From contig JAGPMW010000001.1 of the NCBI GenBank assembly GCA_018052705.1, positions 62,001 to 126,000 of the forward strand: a stretch of 64,000 nt of DNA, given 5' to 3'. The notes beneath the pieces were generated by a model. That model had not been told where the DNA came from and did not search any database. It saw only the letters and a list, made by a program, of their open reading frames with translations. Numbering within the stretch: position 1 is the first letter of the stretch; each line of letters begins with the position of its first letter. This DNA comes from Selenomonas sp. (lineage in GTDB: Bacteria > Bacillota > Negativicutes > Selenomonadales > Selenomonadaceae). The position numbers and the translations under genes are program-made. Shown here one piece after another: positions 36,487 through 44,118 of the stretch.

Positions 36487-38127
36487 TTATCTACCTTTCT
36501 CTGCGTTCTCATCCCTAGGCTCCAAAATAAAGTGTGTTCCCTCGCCCAGCTGACTCTCGCACCGAAGCTCCAAGCCATGACGTCCGGCAATTTCCCGGGC
36601 AATCGGCAGCCCCAGCCCAGTTCCCTGCAGATTCTCAGCTGAACGGCTGGTATGAAACCGGTCAAAGATATAAGGCAGCCGTTCGGGTGAAATCCCCGGG
36701 CCCTCATCACTGACCACAACCTGCCAGTGCCCAGCTGTCATCCGCTCATCAACTCTTATCGTACCTCCGGCTGGTGAAAACTTGATGGCATTATCGAGCA
36801 GGATCAGCATCAGCTGCCGCAGCCGCCCATAATCTCCAGTCAGCGGGATAGCCACCGGAAAATCAGCGGACAGTGTCAGGTTTTTACGCACGGCCAGCGG
36901 CTCGGCACTGCGCACCGCCTCACTAAAAGCCTCCGCCAGATCAACCGGTGCCATTTCGATCGAGAAATCCGGATTCTGCAGCCGCGTGAATTCCAGCAAA
37001 TCACCAACCATGCGTTCCAGTGAGGACAGATTATCCATGGTCTGCGCTGCATAGGTTTTCTGCCGCTCCGGGTCCTTGACGATCCCGGACAGCATAAGTT
37101 CCAGTGTTCCCCGCAGGACAGTCAGCGGCGTTCGCAGCTCATGGGAGACCGCAGACAAAAAGTCCTGCCGCCGCTGCTGCATAGCCTCCCGCTCCACTTT
37201 GGCCTGCCCCAGCTGCTCCCCCAGCTCATCGATGTCGTGGGCCAGCATGCCAAGCTCATCATGCTGACATACCTCCGTACGCCGGGTAAAATCCCCCTGC
37301 GTAAAGGAACGAGCTGCCGCCTGCATCTGGTAGATAGGCCGGATAAACCGGCGCGCCAGCACAATCGCCATTCCGCCAGACAGCAATAAGGCCAGCAGCA
37401 GGGAAATCCCCAACAGGCGCAGCCCACTCCATTGTGCAGCCTGCATCTCCTGCAAAGGCTGATGGAGCAGTACAGCACCAATGACTTTTCCATCGTCATC
37501 GCGAATCGGTGCACCGGCAGTCACCGCGGCCGTTCCCACCAGCGGCGTAAAATCCTGGCTGACACTCATACCACCAGCCAGAACCTGCTGCAATACTGCA
37601 TCAACCAGCGATGGCAGCTCGCCGACCTCGGCCGCGGTCGTTTCTCCATATGAATAGATGGTATGGTCGGCAGCTGATACCAGCCACACCGGACTATCGG
37701 CCAGCTGGTTCAACTGACTAAGAACCGCCGCCGAACGGCCATCCTCCTGCTCCGGCTGACCAGCGGCTGCACCACTATAAACCTGACGGCACCAGTTGTG
37801 GTTTCCCATCATCGACGAAGACGATCCACTTTCTCTATGATGTCCTCTCCCCATCATCCCATGTCCACTCATCCGAGCCGGCCTATCCGCCAGATTGGCA
37901 TCATCAGCAACGGCTAGCTGCCGGCTTCTCACCAGCAGGGCCTGCGCCTGTTCCATACGGGGAATGGCTGCCGCCAATGTCTCTGCCCGCCGCTGCAGTT
38001 CCTCTTCATGAACATGCTGACTATAGCGGGTAAATAACAGCGAAAAGCAGCTGCCAATCAACAGGGCAAACAATAACAGCGTTAGCGAAAAATAGCCGAT
38101 CAGCCGTCGGGATAATTGCTGTATCAT
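36487..38127 (-). CDS. Sensor histidine kinase with Met/His-rich extracytoplasmic domain
   Basis: This 546-residue membrane kinase has TM1 at about 9-33, an external domain to about 234, TM2 at 236-258, HAMP to about 310, HisKA with the phospho-acceptor His at 329 (SHELRTPL), and HATPase with DNAIKFSP and GTGLGLPIA. The external domain contains MSGHGMMGRGHHRES...SMMGNHNW at about 86-111, rich in Met and His and likely a metal-binding loop. It overlaps the response regulator by 4 bases and abuts feoB, so it probably senses iron or another transition metal. Confidence 0.92.
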   Translation of the reverse strand: MIQQLSRRLIGYFSLTLLLFALLIGSCFSLLFTRYSQHVHEEELQRRAETLAAAIPRMEQAQALLVRSRQLAVADDANLADRPARMSGHGMMGRGHHRESGSSSSMMGNHNWCRQVYSGAAAGQPEQEDGRSAAVLSQLNQLADSPVWLVSAADHTIYSYGETTAAEVGELPSLVDAVLQQVLAGGMSVSQDFTPLVGTAAVTAGAPIRDDDGKVIGAVLLHQPLQEMQAAQWSGLRLLGISLLLALLLSGGMAIVLARRFIRPIYQMQAAARSFTQGDFTRRTEVCQHDELGMLAHDIDELGEQLGQAKVEREAMQQRRQDFLSAVSHELRTPLTVLRGTLELMLSGIVKDPERQKTYAAQTMDNLSSLERMVGDLLEFTRLQNPDFSIEMAPVDLAEAFSEAVRSAEPLAVRKNLTLSADFPVAIPLTGDYGRLRQLMLILLDNAIKFSPAGGTIRVDERMTAGHWQVVVSDEGPGISPERLPYIFDRFHTSRSAENLQGTGLGLPIAREIAGRHGLELRCESQLGEGTHFILEPRDENAEKGR

Positions 38128-38828
38128 CCTGTGATCTCTCCAGTCTCAAACCGATAGCCTTTCCCCCAGACGGTTGCGACAGAACCACCCTCAAAGCCGG
38201 CCGTCTCCAGCTTGGCCCGCAAGCGGCGGATATGCGTATCGACAGTACGAGTGTCTCCGCTATAATCGTATCCCCACAATACATCCAACAAATGATCCCG
38301 TGAGAAAAGTTGTCCAGGATGCTCAAGCAACAGACAAAGAATATCAAATTCTTTCCGCGTAAGATTGACAAGCTGGTCAGAAACAGCCACCGTCCCCGCT
38401 GTTTCATCCAGCAGCAGATTGCCCACGGATTGCCGGACATGCCCTGCTTCCACTGTGTTTTTCTCACGCTTCAGCCGTCGTAAAACCGCTTTTATTCGTG
38501 CCATAACCTCTGGTGCCGAGAATGGCTTGACGACATAATCATCTGCCCCGATTTCAAGGCCCATGATCCGGTCATAATCTTCGCCACGGGCTGTAATCAT
38601 AATAATCGGCACATCTGAGATTTCCCGAATTCTCCGGCAAACACTAAATCCATCCAGCTTCGGCATCATCACATCCAATAAAACCAGATCGACAGCATTC
38701 GCTTCAAAACATTGCAAAGCTGCTTCTCCGTCACCAGCAATTATCGTGTCATAGCCGGATGCCGCCGCAAAGTTCTGTAAGATATCACAAATCGCTGCAT
38801 TATCGTCGGCAATCAACAACTTCAACAT
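38124..38828 (-). CDS. OmpR/PhoB family response regulator
   Basis: The 234-residue protein has a receiver domain with the acidic pocket (IADDN) and the phospho-acceptor Asp in LVLLDVMMPKLDG at about residue 52, the Lys in VVKPFSAPE, and a C-terminal winged helix (VDTHIRRLRAKLE, TVWGKGYRFE). ATG at 38828 follows GAGG at 8 bases. It is the first gene of the regulator-kinase-feoAB operon and presumably controls it and the divergent small secreted protein. Confidence 0.93.
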   Translation of the reverse strand: MLKLLIADDNAAICDILQNFAAASGYDTIIAGDGEAALQCFEANAVDLVLLDVMMPKLDGFSVCRRIREISDVPIIMITARGEDYDRIMGLEIGADDYVVKPFSAPEVMARIKAVLRRLKREKNTVEAGHVRQSVGNLLLDETAGTVAVSDQLVNLTRKEFDILCLLLEHPGQLFSRDHLLDVLWGYDYSGDTRTVDTHIRRLRAKLETAGFEGGSVATVWGKGYRFETGEITG

Positions 38829-38904
38829 ACCTATCACCTCATTCCATCATCGTATCTAGTCTAGCAGAAAACCGCCTAAAAATCTTTAAATTTTTTTCAT
38901 GTTG

Positions 38905-38928
38905 TTTCTGTTTTCGTAACATTTCTGT
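38905..38928. promoter_or_regulatory. TTTCTGT direct repeat between the response regulator and the small secreted protein
   Basis: TTTCTGT occurs at 38905-38911 and again at 38922-38928, 17 bases apart. Direct repeats of this kind suit OmpR-type regulators, though their usual spacing is 10-11 bases; the assignment is tentative. Confidence 0.3.
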
Positions 38929-38994
38929 CACAATTAGCTGGCATAATAAAAGCATAGAAAGAGAACATCGCGTAGATGATGGAGGGTATGTATC

Positions 38995-39222
38995 ATGAAA
39001 AAGATTTTTGCCGCATTCATTGCCGGAGCTATGCTTGCCAGCGTCATTCCTGTATTTGCCGCTGAAAACGACACTGCTGCCGCCAATCGTCCGGCCTATT
39101 GCCAGCAGCAGAACAGCTGTCCACGTTTCGGCTCAGGTAATGGCAATTCCGACGATAATAATGGCTATTGCAACGGGCCCCATCGTGGCGGTCACCGCGG
39201 TGCCGCTCCGGCTCAGCAGTAA
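38995..39222 (+). CDS. Small secreted Asn/Gly/His-rich protein
   Basis: A 75-residue protein with a clear signal peptide (MKKIFAAFIAGAMLASVIPVFAAEN; cleavage after VFA). The mature part of about 52 residues has three cysteines (CQQQNSC, YC), many Asn and Gly, and HRGGHRG near the end. No known family. It is divergent from the regulator-kinase-feoAB operon and may be an external metal-binding or sensing partner; that is inference. GGAGG lies before the ATG. Confidence 0.75.
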   Translation: MKKIFAAFIAGAMLASVIPVFAAENDTAAANRPAYCQQQNSCPRFGSGNGNSDDNNGYCNGPHRGGHRGAAPAQQ

Positions 39223-39240
39223 GATAAGACTTCTGCAAAT

Positions 39241-39279
39241 AAAACGCCCCATCTGAACGAATCAGATGGGGCGTTTTAT
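39241..39279. terminator. Intrinsic terminator
   Basis: AAAACGCCCCATCTGA and TCAGATGGGGCGTTTT pair perfectly around a short loop, between two convergent small genes. Confidence 0.9.
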
Positions 39280-39303
39280 TTGTCTTACTGCAACAGTTAA
39301 AGC

Positions 39304-39507
39304 TTAACCTTTAATAGAAGCAATAACTTCAGAAGCTGACAAATTATTAGCCTGCATATACTCAGTCAATTCCTGATAATCGACTTTTTCTTTCTTTTCT
39401 TTCATATCTGCTAGCTGAGATTTGAGTTTTTTCAATTCATCCTGTTTTTTGGTAATCTTAGCTTCAATTGCTTTGATCTTTTCATCATAATTTGATTTTC
39501 TAGCCAT
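39304..39507 (-). CDS. Small coiled-coil protein, 67 aa
   Basis: The protein is highly charged and largely helical: residues 8-40 form a Lys/Glu-rich coiled coil (KIKAIEAKITKKQDELKKL), and the rest looks like a small helical domain ending in SASEVIASIKG. AAGGAG lies 9 bases before the ATG. Such small proteins are frequent in Firmicutes; I know of no function. Confidence 0.75.
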   Translation of the reverse strand: MARKSNYDEKIKAIEAKITKKQDELKKLKSQLADMKEKKEKVDYQELTEYMQANNLSASEVIASIKG

Positions 39508-39585
39508 TTCAATACTCTCCTTTTCTGAGTAATTTTATTTCATACCGTTACTGTGAATTATACTTAATTTTTTACAATCATGCAA

Positions 39586-39673
39586 CTGTTTTATGATAAA
39601 ACTTGTTTTTATGGTTTTGATATAATCGTTTATTAATAAATCTATCGACTGTTTTATGGAAGTCTGTTTTATG
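39586..39673 (+). repeat. Three copies of CTGTTTTATG upstream of ldh
   Basis: The 10-mer CTGTTTTATG occurs at 39586-39595, 39649-39658 and 39664-39673 in the AT-rich region before the lactate dehydrogenase gene. The first copy is part of the palindrome GTTTTATGATAAAAC. A promoter-like TTTATT-N17-TACAAT follows, so these may be operator sites. Confidence 0.45.
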
Positions 39674-39733
39674 TACAATTGTTTATTATTTATTACAAAT
39701 ATGCTACAATATGAACAAAGGAGATGTGTAACT

Positions 39734-40693
39734 ATGTTAAAACCACACAAATTAGCAATTATCGGGCTCGGCCATGTCGGCTCAGCAGTACTTGCAAGAG
39801 CCATTGCCTGCCAACTGGCTGCAGAGATTGTCTGTATTGACATAAAAAATGATGTCGCCCATGGGGAAGCACTTGACGCAGTTCATTCCTTATCCTGTGC
39901 TCTGACCCCCAGTATTCATGTCAAAGCAGGAGGCTTCGAAGAAACACGGGATGCTGATGTCATCATCTGTGCTGCCGGCCCCAGTATCCAGCCAGGCGGT
40001 GTCCTGGACCGGCTGGTTCTGGCTCGGCAAAACATCGATGTAATCCGTGAGATTATGGGCAATGTTACAAAATACACCCGCGATGCCGTCTTCATCATGA
40101 TCACCAACCCACTGGATGTTACAACCTATGTCGCAGCCACCGAGTTTGGTTATCCCACCGGCCGCCTCTTCGGCACCGGAACTACGCTCGAAACCCTGCG
40201 CTTCAAAAGCATACTTGGACGGCATTATCAGGTAGATCCTACCGACGTTCAGGGCTATATGCTCGGGGAGCATGGCAACTCGGCATTTCCAGCCTGGAGC
40301 ACCGTCAGCATCGGCGGGGTTCCACTAAACCAGCTGGATACATTCTATGATCACACTGAGCCGCTCAACTGCAAAACAGCAGCACAGGAAGTCGTAAATA
40401 CAGCCTATGATGTACTGCAATCCAAGGGCTGGACAAACACAGGGATAGCTATGGGGGCCTGCCGGCTGGCCAAGGCCGTTCTCTATGATGAACATGCCGT
40501 CCTGCCGGTATCCATGCCTTTTCACGGAGAATACGATATCCACGATGTAGCCCTGTCCCTGCCCAGCATCATCGGCAAAGAAGGCGTTGTTAAACGCATC
40601 CCACTGCCACTGCCTGCTGCCGAAGCTGCCCTGCTGCGTCAAAGCGCAGACAGCGTCAAAGAAGTGCTGCGGGCCAACAAAGTGATTCAGTAA
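39734..40693 (+). CDS. ldh: L-lactate dehydrogenase
   Basis: This enzyme reduces pyruvate to L-lactate with NADH. The 319-residue protein has the Rossmann motif IGLGHVGSAV, the aspartate that selects NAD (CIDIKND), TNPLDVTTYVA, and the catalytic histidine in MLGEHGNSAF. The substrate-specificity loop reads AAGPSIQPGGVLDRL. The ATG at 39734 follows AAAGGAG. It is close to LDH/MDH family Hic-type enzymes, so a related 2-hydroxyacid substrate is possible. Confidence 0.88.
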   Translation: MLKPHKLAIIGLGHVGSAVLARAIACQLAAEIVCIDIKNDVAHGEALDAVHSLSCALTPSIHVKAGGFEETRDADVIICAAGPSIQPGGVLDRLVLARQNIDVIREIMGNVTKYTRDAVFIMITNPLDVTTYVAATEFGYPTGRLFGTGTTLETLRFKSILGRHYQVDPTDVQGYMLGEHGNSAFPAWSTVSIGGVPLNQLDTFYDHTEPLNCKTAAQEVVNTAYDVLQSKGWTNTGIAMGACRLAKAVLYDEHAVLPVSMPFHGEYDIHDVALSLPSIIGKEGVVKRIPLPLPAAEAALLRQSADSVKEVLRANKVIQ

Positions 40694-40709
40694 AAAAGTT
40701 CATGCAGAT

Positions 40710-40753
40710 AAATAGACGGCCCCCGCCCATTAAGGACGAAGGCCGTCTATTTT
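40710..40753 (+). terminator. Intrinsic terminator after ldh
   Basis: AATAGACGGCC and GGCCGTCTATT pair around an 18-base loop and are followed by TT-rich sequence; it may also serve the convergent gene. Confidence 0.8.
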
Positions 40754-40766
40754 GTCTAATAAAGGA

Positions 40767-41261
40767 TCACTTCTGCGTCAGCATATTCAACATCAAAGAC
40801 GCTGCTGAACTGCCAGCTAAAGCTTCTGCTGCCGAACTACCAGCTAAAGCTCCTGCTGCGGAATCCGACTGGTCAACTCCCGACTGGTCAGTCCCTGACT
40901 GGTCAGCCCCCGACTTGTTGGTTCCCAACTTATGAGACCCCGACGTGTCCGTCCTGGTACTCAGGACCGTTGGATTTTCCGTCGGATTCGCTGCATGCGA
41001 TTTCGTCTGGGAAATAATCTTATCACCCTTGTAAACCGTGATAAAAACGGAACCATCCGACATCACCTGCGTGACAGTTGTCGTCTTGTCATCGCTGTCT
41101 GAATCGGAGCTGCCACCGCCAGACGATCCGCCTCCAGTCCTCATCTGCTTGAGGATCGCGGAAAACGTATTTTTTGCACCCGACTCTTTGGCGCTATTCT
41201 TCACCTTATTCCCGGTGTTGATATTCCATCCTTTGCTGCTGATTTCATCAATAGAGCTCAT
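40767..41261 (-). CDS. Low-complexity Ser/Gly/Asp-rich hypothetical protein
   Basis: A 164-residue protein beginning MSSIDEISSKGWNINTG. It has no signal peptide or membrane helix. After a conserved-looking N-terminus comes a Gly/Ser/Asp run (SGGGSSDSDSDD), a short beta-rich stretch (SDGSVFITVYKGDKII) and two sets of short repeats: SGxDQ three to four times, then AGSSAAEAL-type units. The repeats are visible as DNA direct repeats at 40800-40920, so copy number may vary. Function unknown. Confidence 0.7.
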   Translation of the reverse strand: MSSIDEISSKGWNINTGNKVKNSAKESGAKNTFSAILKQMRTGGGSSGGGSSDSDSDDKTTTVTQVMSDGSVFITVYKGDKIISQTKSHAANPTENPTVLSTRTDTSGSHKLGTNKSGADQSGTDQSGVDQSDSAAGALAGSSAAEALAGSSAASLMLNMLTQK

Positions 41262-41331
41262 GACTTACACCTCCTTCATGTTCACTCTATGATATGTATC
41301 GTCAAAATCTTGTAATTTCTTAAGCACAACA

Positions 41332-41901
41332 TCAAATTTTTGGATACCCCTCGGTGAGCAAATCGAGTTTCCCCGTCCGTGGATGAAAAATCAGGCCATG
41401 AACTGCTATATCTTTAGGAATCAATGGATTCTCGCGAATCTGATCGACCGCAGCCTGAACATTCTGCTCTGGATGCTGGAACTCATCAGCCCATTCCCGA
41501 AGCTCCCTGCTGACCATTCGGATCGCTTCGTCAGCTATTCCGCGAGCCCGCATAGATTGGGTCAGCCCCTCAGCTGTAGTCTTCTCCAACCCGCATTCAT
41601 GATGGCCGATGACAAATACTTCCTGCGCACCGAGTTCATAGATACTGACCAGCAGACTGCGAATCGTTCCATCAAAGACTCCCGTCACGCCATTGCCGGC
41701 AGTCTTAATGACATTCGCGTCTCCGCGATGGATGCCCATTGCCGGTTCGAGGAAATTCACCAGTCGTGCATCCATACAGGTAATGATGGCAAGATGTTTT
41801 TGTGGCAGTTTGCTCTGCACACAGTCTTCCCGCGTATAATCTACTGGCGGATTATGGTAGAATGCTTCATTTGCTTTTAAGATATCTTCGAGCAGTGACA
41901 T
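41332..41901 (-). CDS. Beta-class carbonic anhydrase
   Basis: This enzyme interconverts CO2 and bicarbonate. The zinc ligands are Cys42 (TCMDAR), His100 and Cys103 (GHHEC), with the Asp44-Arg46 dyad intact. The 189 residues match small bacterial beta enzymes. It likely supplies bicarbonate or handles CO2 from fermentation. It stands alone on the minus strand. Confidence 0.93.
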   Translation of the reverse strand: MSLLEDILKANEAFYHNPPVDYTREDCVQSKLPQKHLAIITCMDARLVNFLEPAMGIHRGDANVIKTAGNGVTGVFDGTIRSLLVSIYELGAQEVFVIGHHECGLEKTTAEGLTQSMRARGIADEAIRMVSRELREWADEFQHPEQNVQAAVDQIRENPLIPKDIAVHGLIFHPRTGKLDLLTEGYPKI

Positions 41902-41938
41902 GATATTCCCCTTTCTACACCTTCATCAACAATGCCTG

Positions 41939-42796
41939 TCAACAGGATTCGCTGTCGAAAACCCGGATTCCTGTAAACGACGGCATGAGTTCCAATATAT
42001 TTTGTGGGCAGTTGGCCGTGCACAGTCCACAGCCAGTGCAGCGGACCGGATCAAAGGAAATCCGCACGCCAGTCTCCTTGTTTTCCATAGCCAGTGCCTG
42101 TTCCGGACACATCATGCGGCAAAGCCCACAGCCAGTGCAGCCCGGAGAGACCACAACACCCGGAAATACCGGAGCTGGCTCAGTTTGTTGCTTTTCGATC
42201 CAGATCACCGGATCGAACATATACTGCCGATGCTGCTGAGATTCAGTAAATGACTCTACCCCCTCTGCAGCCGAGTGAATGAGCGACCGGAAGAACCCCC
42301 GCCGGCCCACCTGCCGGGCCGGTTCTGGCCCGGCAGCTTCCCGGACACGCACCCTGGCGATCTCAGGTCTGCCAGCTGCAGCCAGGGCCTCATTGCAGGC
42401 ATCAAGCTCCTGCCTGAGCCAGACATCCACCGCAGGTTTGCACTCCGCACAGCGCGAGCAGTCAATCGCCAGGGCCTGATCTCTATCAGCCAGCGCCCAA
42501 AGAAGGCGCCGGTTCAAGGCCCCCAGACAGGTCATCCCCTGTGCATCGGCACGCTGGCACATCAGCACCTGCGGTTCGAGCCGCCTGGTCCGGCTCAGCT
42601 GACTATCATAATCCGTTCCTGACTGGACAGCCCCGACCGGACAGACAGCTGTGCATAAACCACAGTCATCACAGCGCGTCGGATCGACCTGCCGATTCTG
42701 GATTGCTTCCTGCGGACAGATCTGCTCACAACGATGACAATCAACCGTCGTATATTGGAACAGACAGCGATTCAAATCAATAACACGTTCCGCCAT
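41939..42796 (-). CDS. Polyferredoxin with four [4Fe-4S] motifs
   Basis: The 285-residue protein has two ferredoxin-type cluster pairs. Near the N-terminus are CHRCEQICP and CDDCGLCTAVCP; near the C-terminus are CTGCGLCRMMCP and CTGCGLCTANCP. A middle region has additional cysteines (CSRCAEC) and an RRGFF segment. No redox partner gene is adjacent, so the electron acceptor is unknown. AGGAGG precedes two adjacent ATGs; the second (42796) has the better 7-base spacing. Confidence 0.88.
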   Translation of the reverse strand: MAERVIDLNRCLFQYTTVDCHRCEQICPQEAIQNRQVDPTRCDDCGLCTAVCPVGAVQSGTDYDSQLSRTRRLEPQVLMCQRADAQGMTCLGALNRRLLWALADRDQALAIDCSRCAECKPAVDVWLRQELDACNEALAAAGRPEIARVRVREAAGPEPARQVGRRGFFRSLIHSAAEGVESFTESQQHRQYMFDPVIWIEKQQTEPAPVFPGVVVSPGCTGCGLCRMMCPEQALAMENKETGVRISFDPVRCTGCGLCTANCPQNILELMPSFTGIRVFDSESC

Positions 42797-43043
42797 CATG
42801 ACTCCTCCTCTATGATTTTCTAATTTTATCTTATCCAGTATATCACGTTTTCTAATCCCTTTGCCACTCCTATAATACAATTTAAAAAGTCTTTTGTATA
42901 CTTAAAAAGCCACTCGCCATTACATATTCGTTGATGAATACAAGATACTTTGATTAAAAGTATAAACTTATACATCGGTTAGTTGTATAATAAACCTAGT
43001 TCGGGATCTTCCGTACAAGACAATAGATAAAGGAGTGCTAACT

Positions 43044-43307
43044 ATGAAAGTGCTGGGTACATTATGTGGTCTGGTGATCTGGAGCGGTCTATTGATCCTG
43101 CAGGGAACACCGGGTCCCACCGAAGAAATTGCTGAGGAAGTTGTTCAGGCGAGCCATCCGGCGGCAGATATCTATCAGATTCAGGAAACGACGATTGGCG
43201 ATACGCCCGTTTATCAGGTAGCCTACATGGATTATCAGAATGCAGATCGAGGATCTTTTTCCATTGCGGTAGACAATGGCCGCATCATAGCTGCTAAAAC
43301 TGCCTGA
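43044..43307 (+). CDS. Small exported or membrane-anchored hypothetical protein, 87 aa
   Basis: The protein starts MKVLGTLCGLVIWSGLLILQG, a signal peptide or anchor helix, followed by an acidic stretch and a small beta-rich domain (PVYQVAYMDYQNADRGSFSIAVDNGRII). AAGGAG lies 8 bases before the ATG. No family recognised. A TATAAT box at about 42985 and a GTATAA/TTATAC palindrome upstream suggest its own regulated promoter. Confidence 0.7.
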   Translation: MKVLGTLCGLVIWSGLLILQGTPGPTEEIAEEVVQASHPAADIYQIQETTIGDTPVYQVAYMDYQNADRGSFSIAVDNGRIIAAKTA

Positions 43308-43317
43308 CCGTATACTA

Positions 43318-43373
43318 GAAAAAGCAGGGGCACCCTATGACCTAAACGGCCGAAAGGGTGCCCCTGCTTTTTC
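43318..43373. terminator. Bidirectional terminator
   Basis: GAAAAAGCAGGGGCACCCT (43318-43336) pairs perfectly with AGGGTGCCCCTGCTTTTTC (43355-43373), between the small exported protein and pflA. Confidence 0.92.
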
Positions 43374-43377
43374 TATA

Positions 43378-44112
43378 CTATTGTTCTGTTGCCGCCAGGC
43401 GGATACCAGCCTGTTGCAACTGCTGACGAAAAGCCTGCACTTGTTCCGGTGCCGGTTCCGGCACCCCATCCAGCAGATATTCCCAGCCAAGCTCTTTCCA
43501 CTTGGTCCTGCCCAGCGTGTGATAAGGCAGTATCTCCACCTCTGCCGTGGCGGGCAGTCCGTTCATAATACGGATCAAGGCCGCCAGACATTCTGGACCA
43601 TCCGTATAGTCCGGGATAAATACATACCGGACGGTTACAGGCTTGCGCTCGGCAATCAGCTGAAGATTCTCAAGGATCAGCTTCATCGACCGGGCTCTAG
43701 TCAGCTGCTGGTAAGCAGCATCCGTACTGCCTTTTAAGGAAAATAGCACCCGGTCTGCATAGGGCAATACCTGCAGGATATTTTCCTTGGGGACAAAACC
43801 ACAGGTGTCCAGCGCCGTATGGATGCCTGCTGACTGGCATTGCCTGAAAAGCTCAGCCGTGAAGGCCGGCTGTAACAGCGGCTCACCGCCAGAAACCGTA
43901 ATACCACCACCGGACGCCTCATAAAACTGCCGATATTCCTCAACCTCACGCAGAACTTCAGCCACAGTAATCAGCTGCTCTCCGCGTGCCCATGTATCTG
44001 GATTATGGCAGAAACTGCAGCCCAGCTGACAGCCTGTAAGGAACAGCACAAAGCGAATCCCCGGACCGTCAACTGTACCAAAGCTGAGCTTTGAATGATA
44101 ATAGCCCCGCAT
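43378..44112 (-). CDS. pflA: Pyruvate formate-lyase activating enzyme
   Basis: PflA is a radical SAM enzyme that installs the glycyl radical on PflB. Cluster cysteines are Cys28, Cys32 and Cys35 in TGCQLGCSFCHNPD. SAM-binding segments such as GGGITVSGGEPLLQ follow. The 244 residues are normal. It is encoded 6 bases downstream of pfl and shares its riboswitch-controlled transcript. Confidence 0.96.
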   Translation of the reverse strand: MRGYYHSKLSFGTVDGPGIRFVLFLTGCQLGCSFCHNPDTWARGEQLITVAEVLREVEEYRQFYEASGGGITVSGGEPLLQPAFTAELFRQCQSAGIHTALDTCGFVPKENILQVLPYADRVLFSLKGSTDAAYQQLTRARSMKLILENLQLIAERKPVTVRYVFIPDYTDGPECLAALIRIMNGLPATAEVEILPYHTLGRTKWKELGWEYLLDGVPEPAPEQVQAFRQQLQQAGIRLAATEQ

Positions 44113-44118
44113 GATGAA

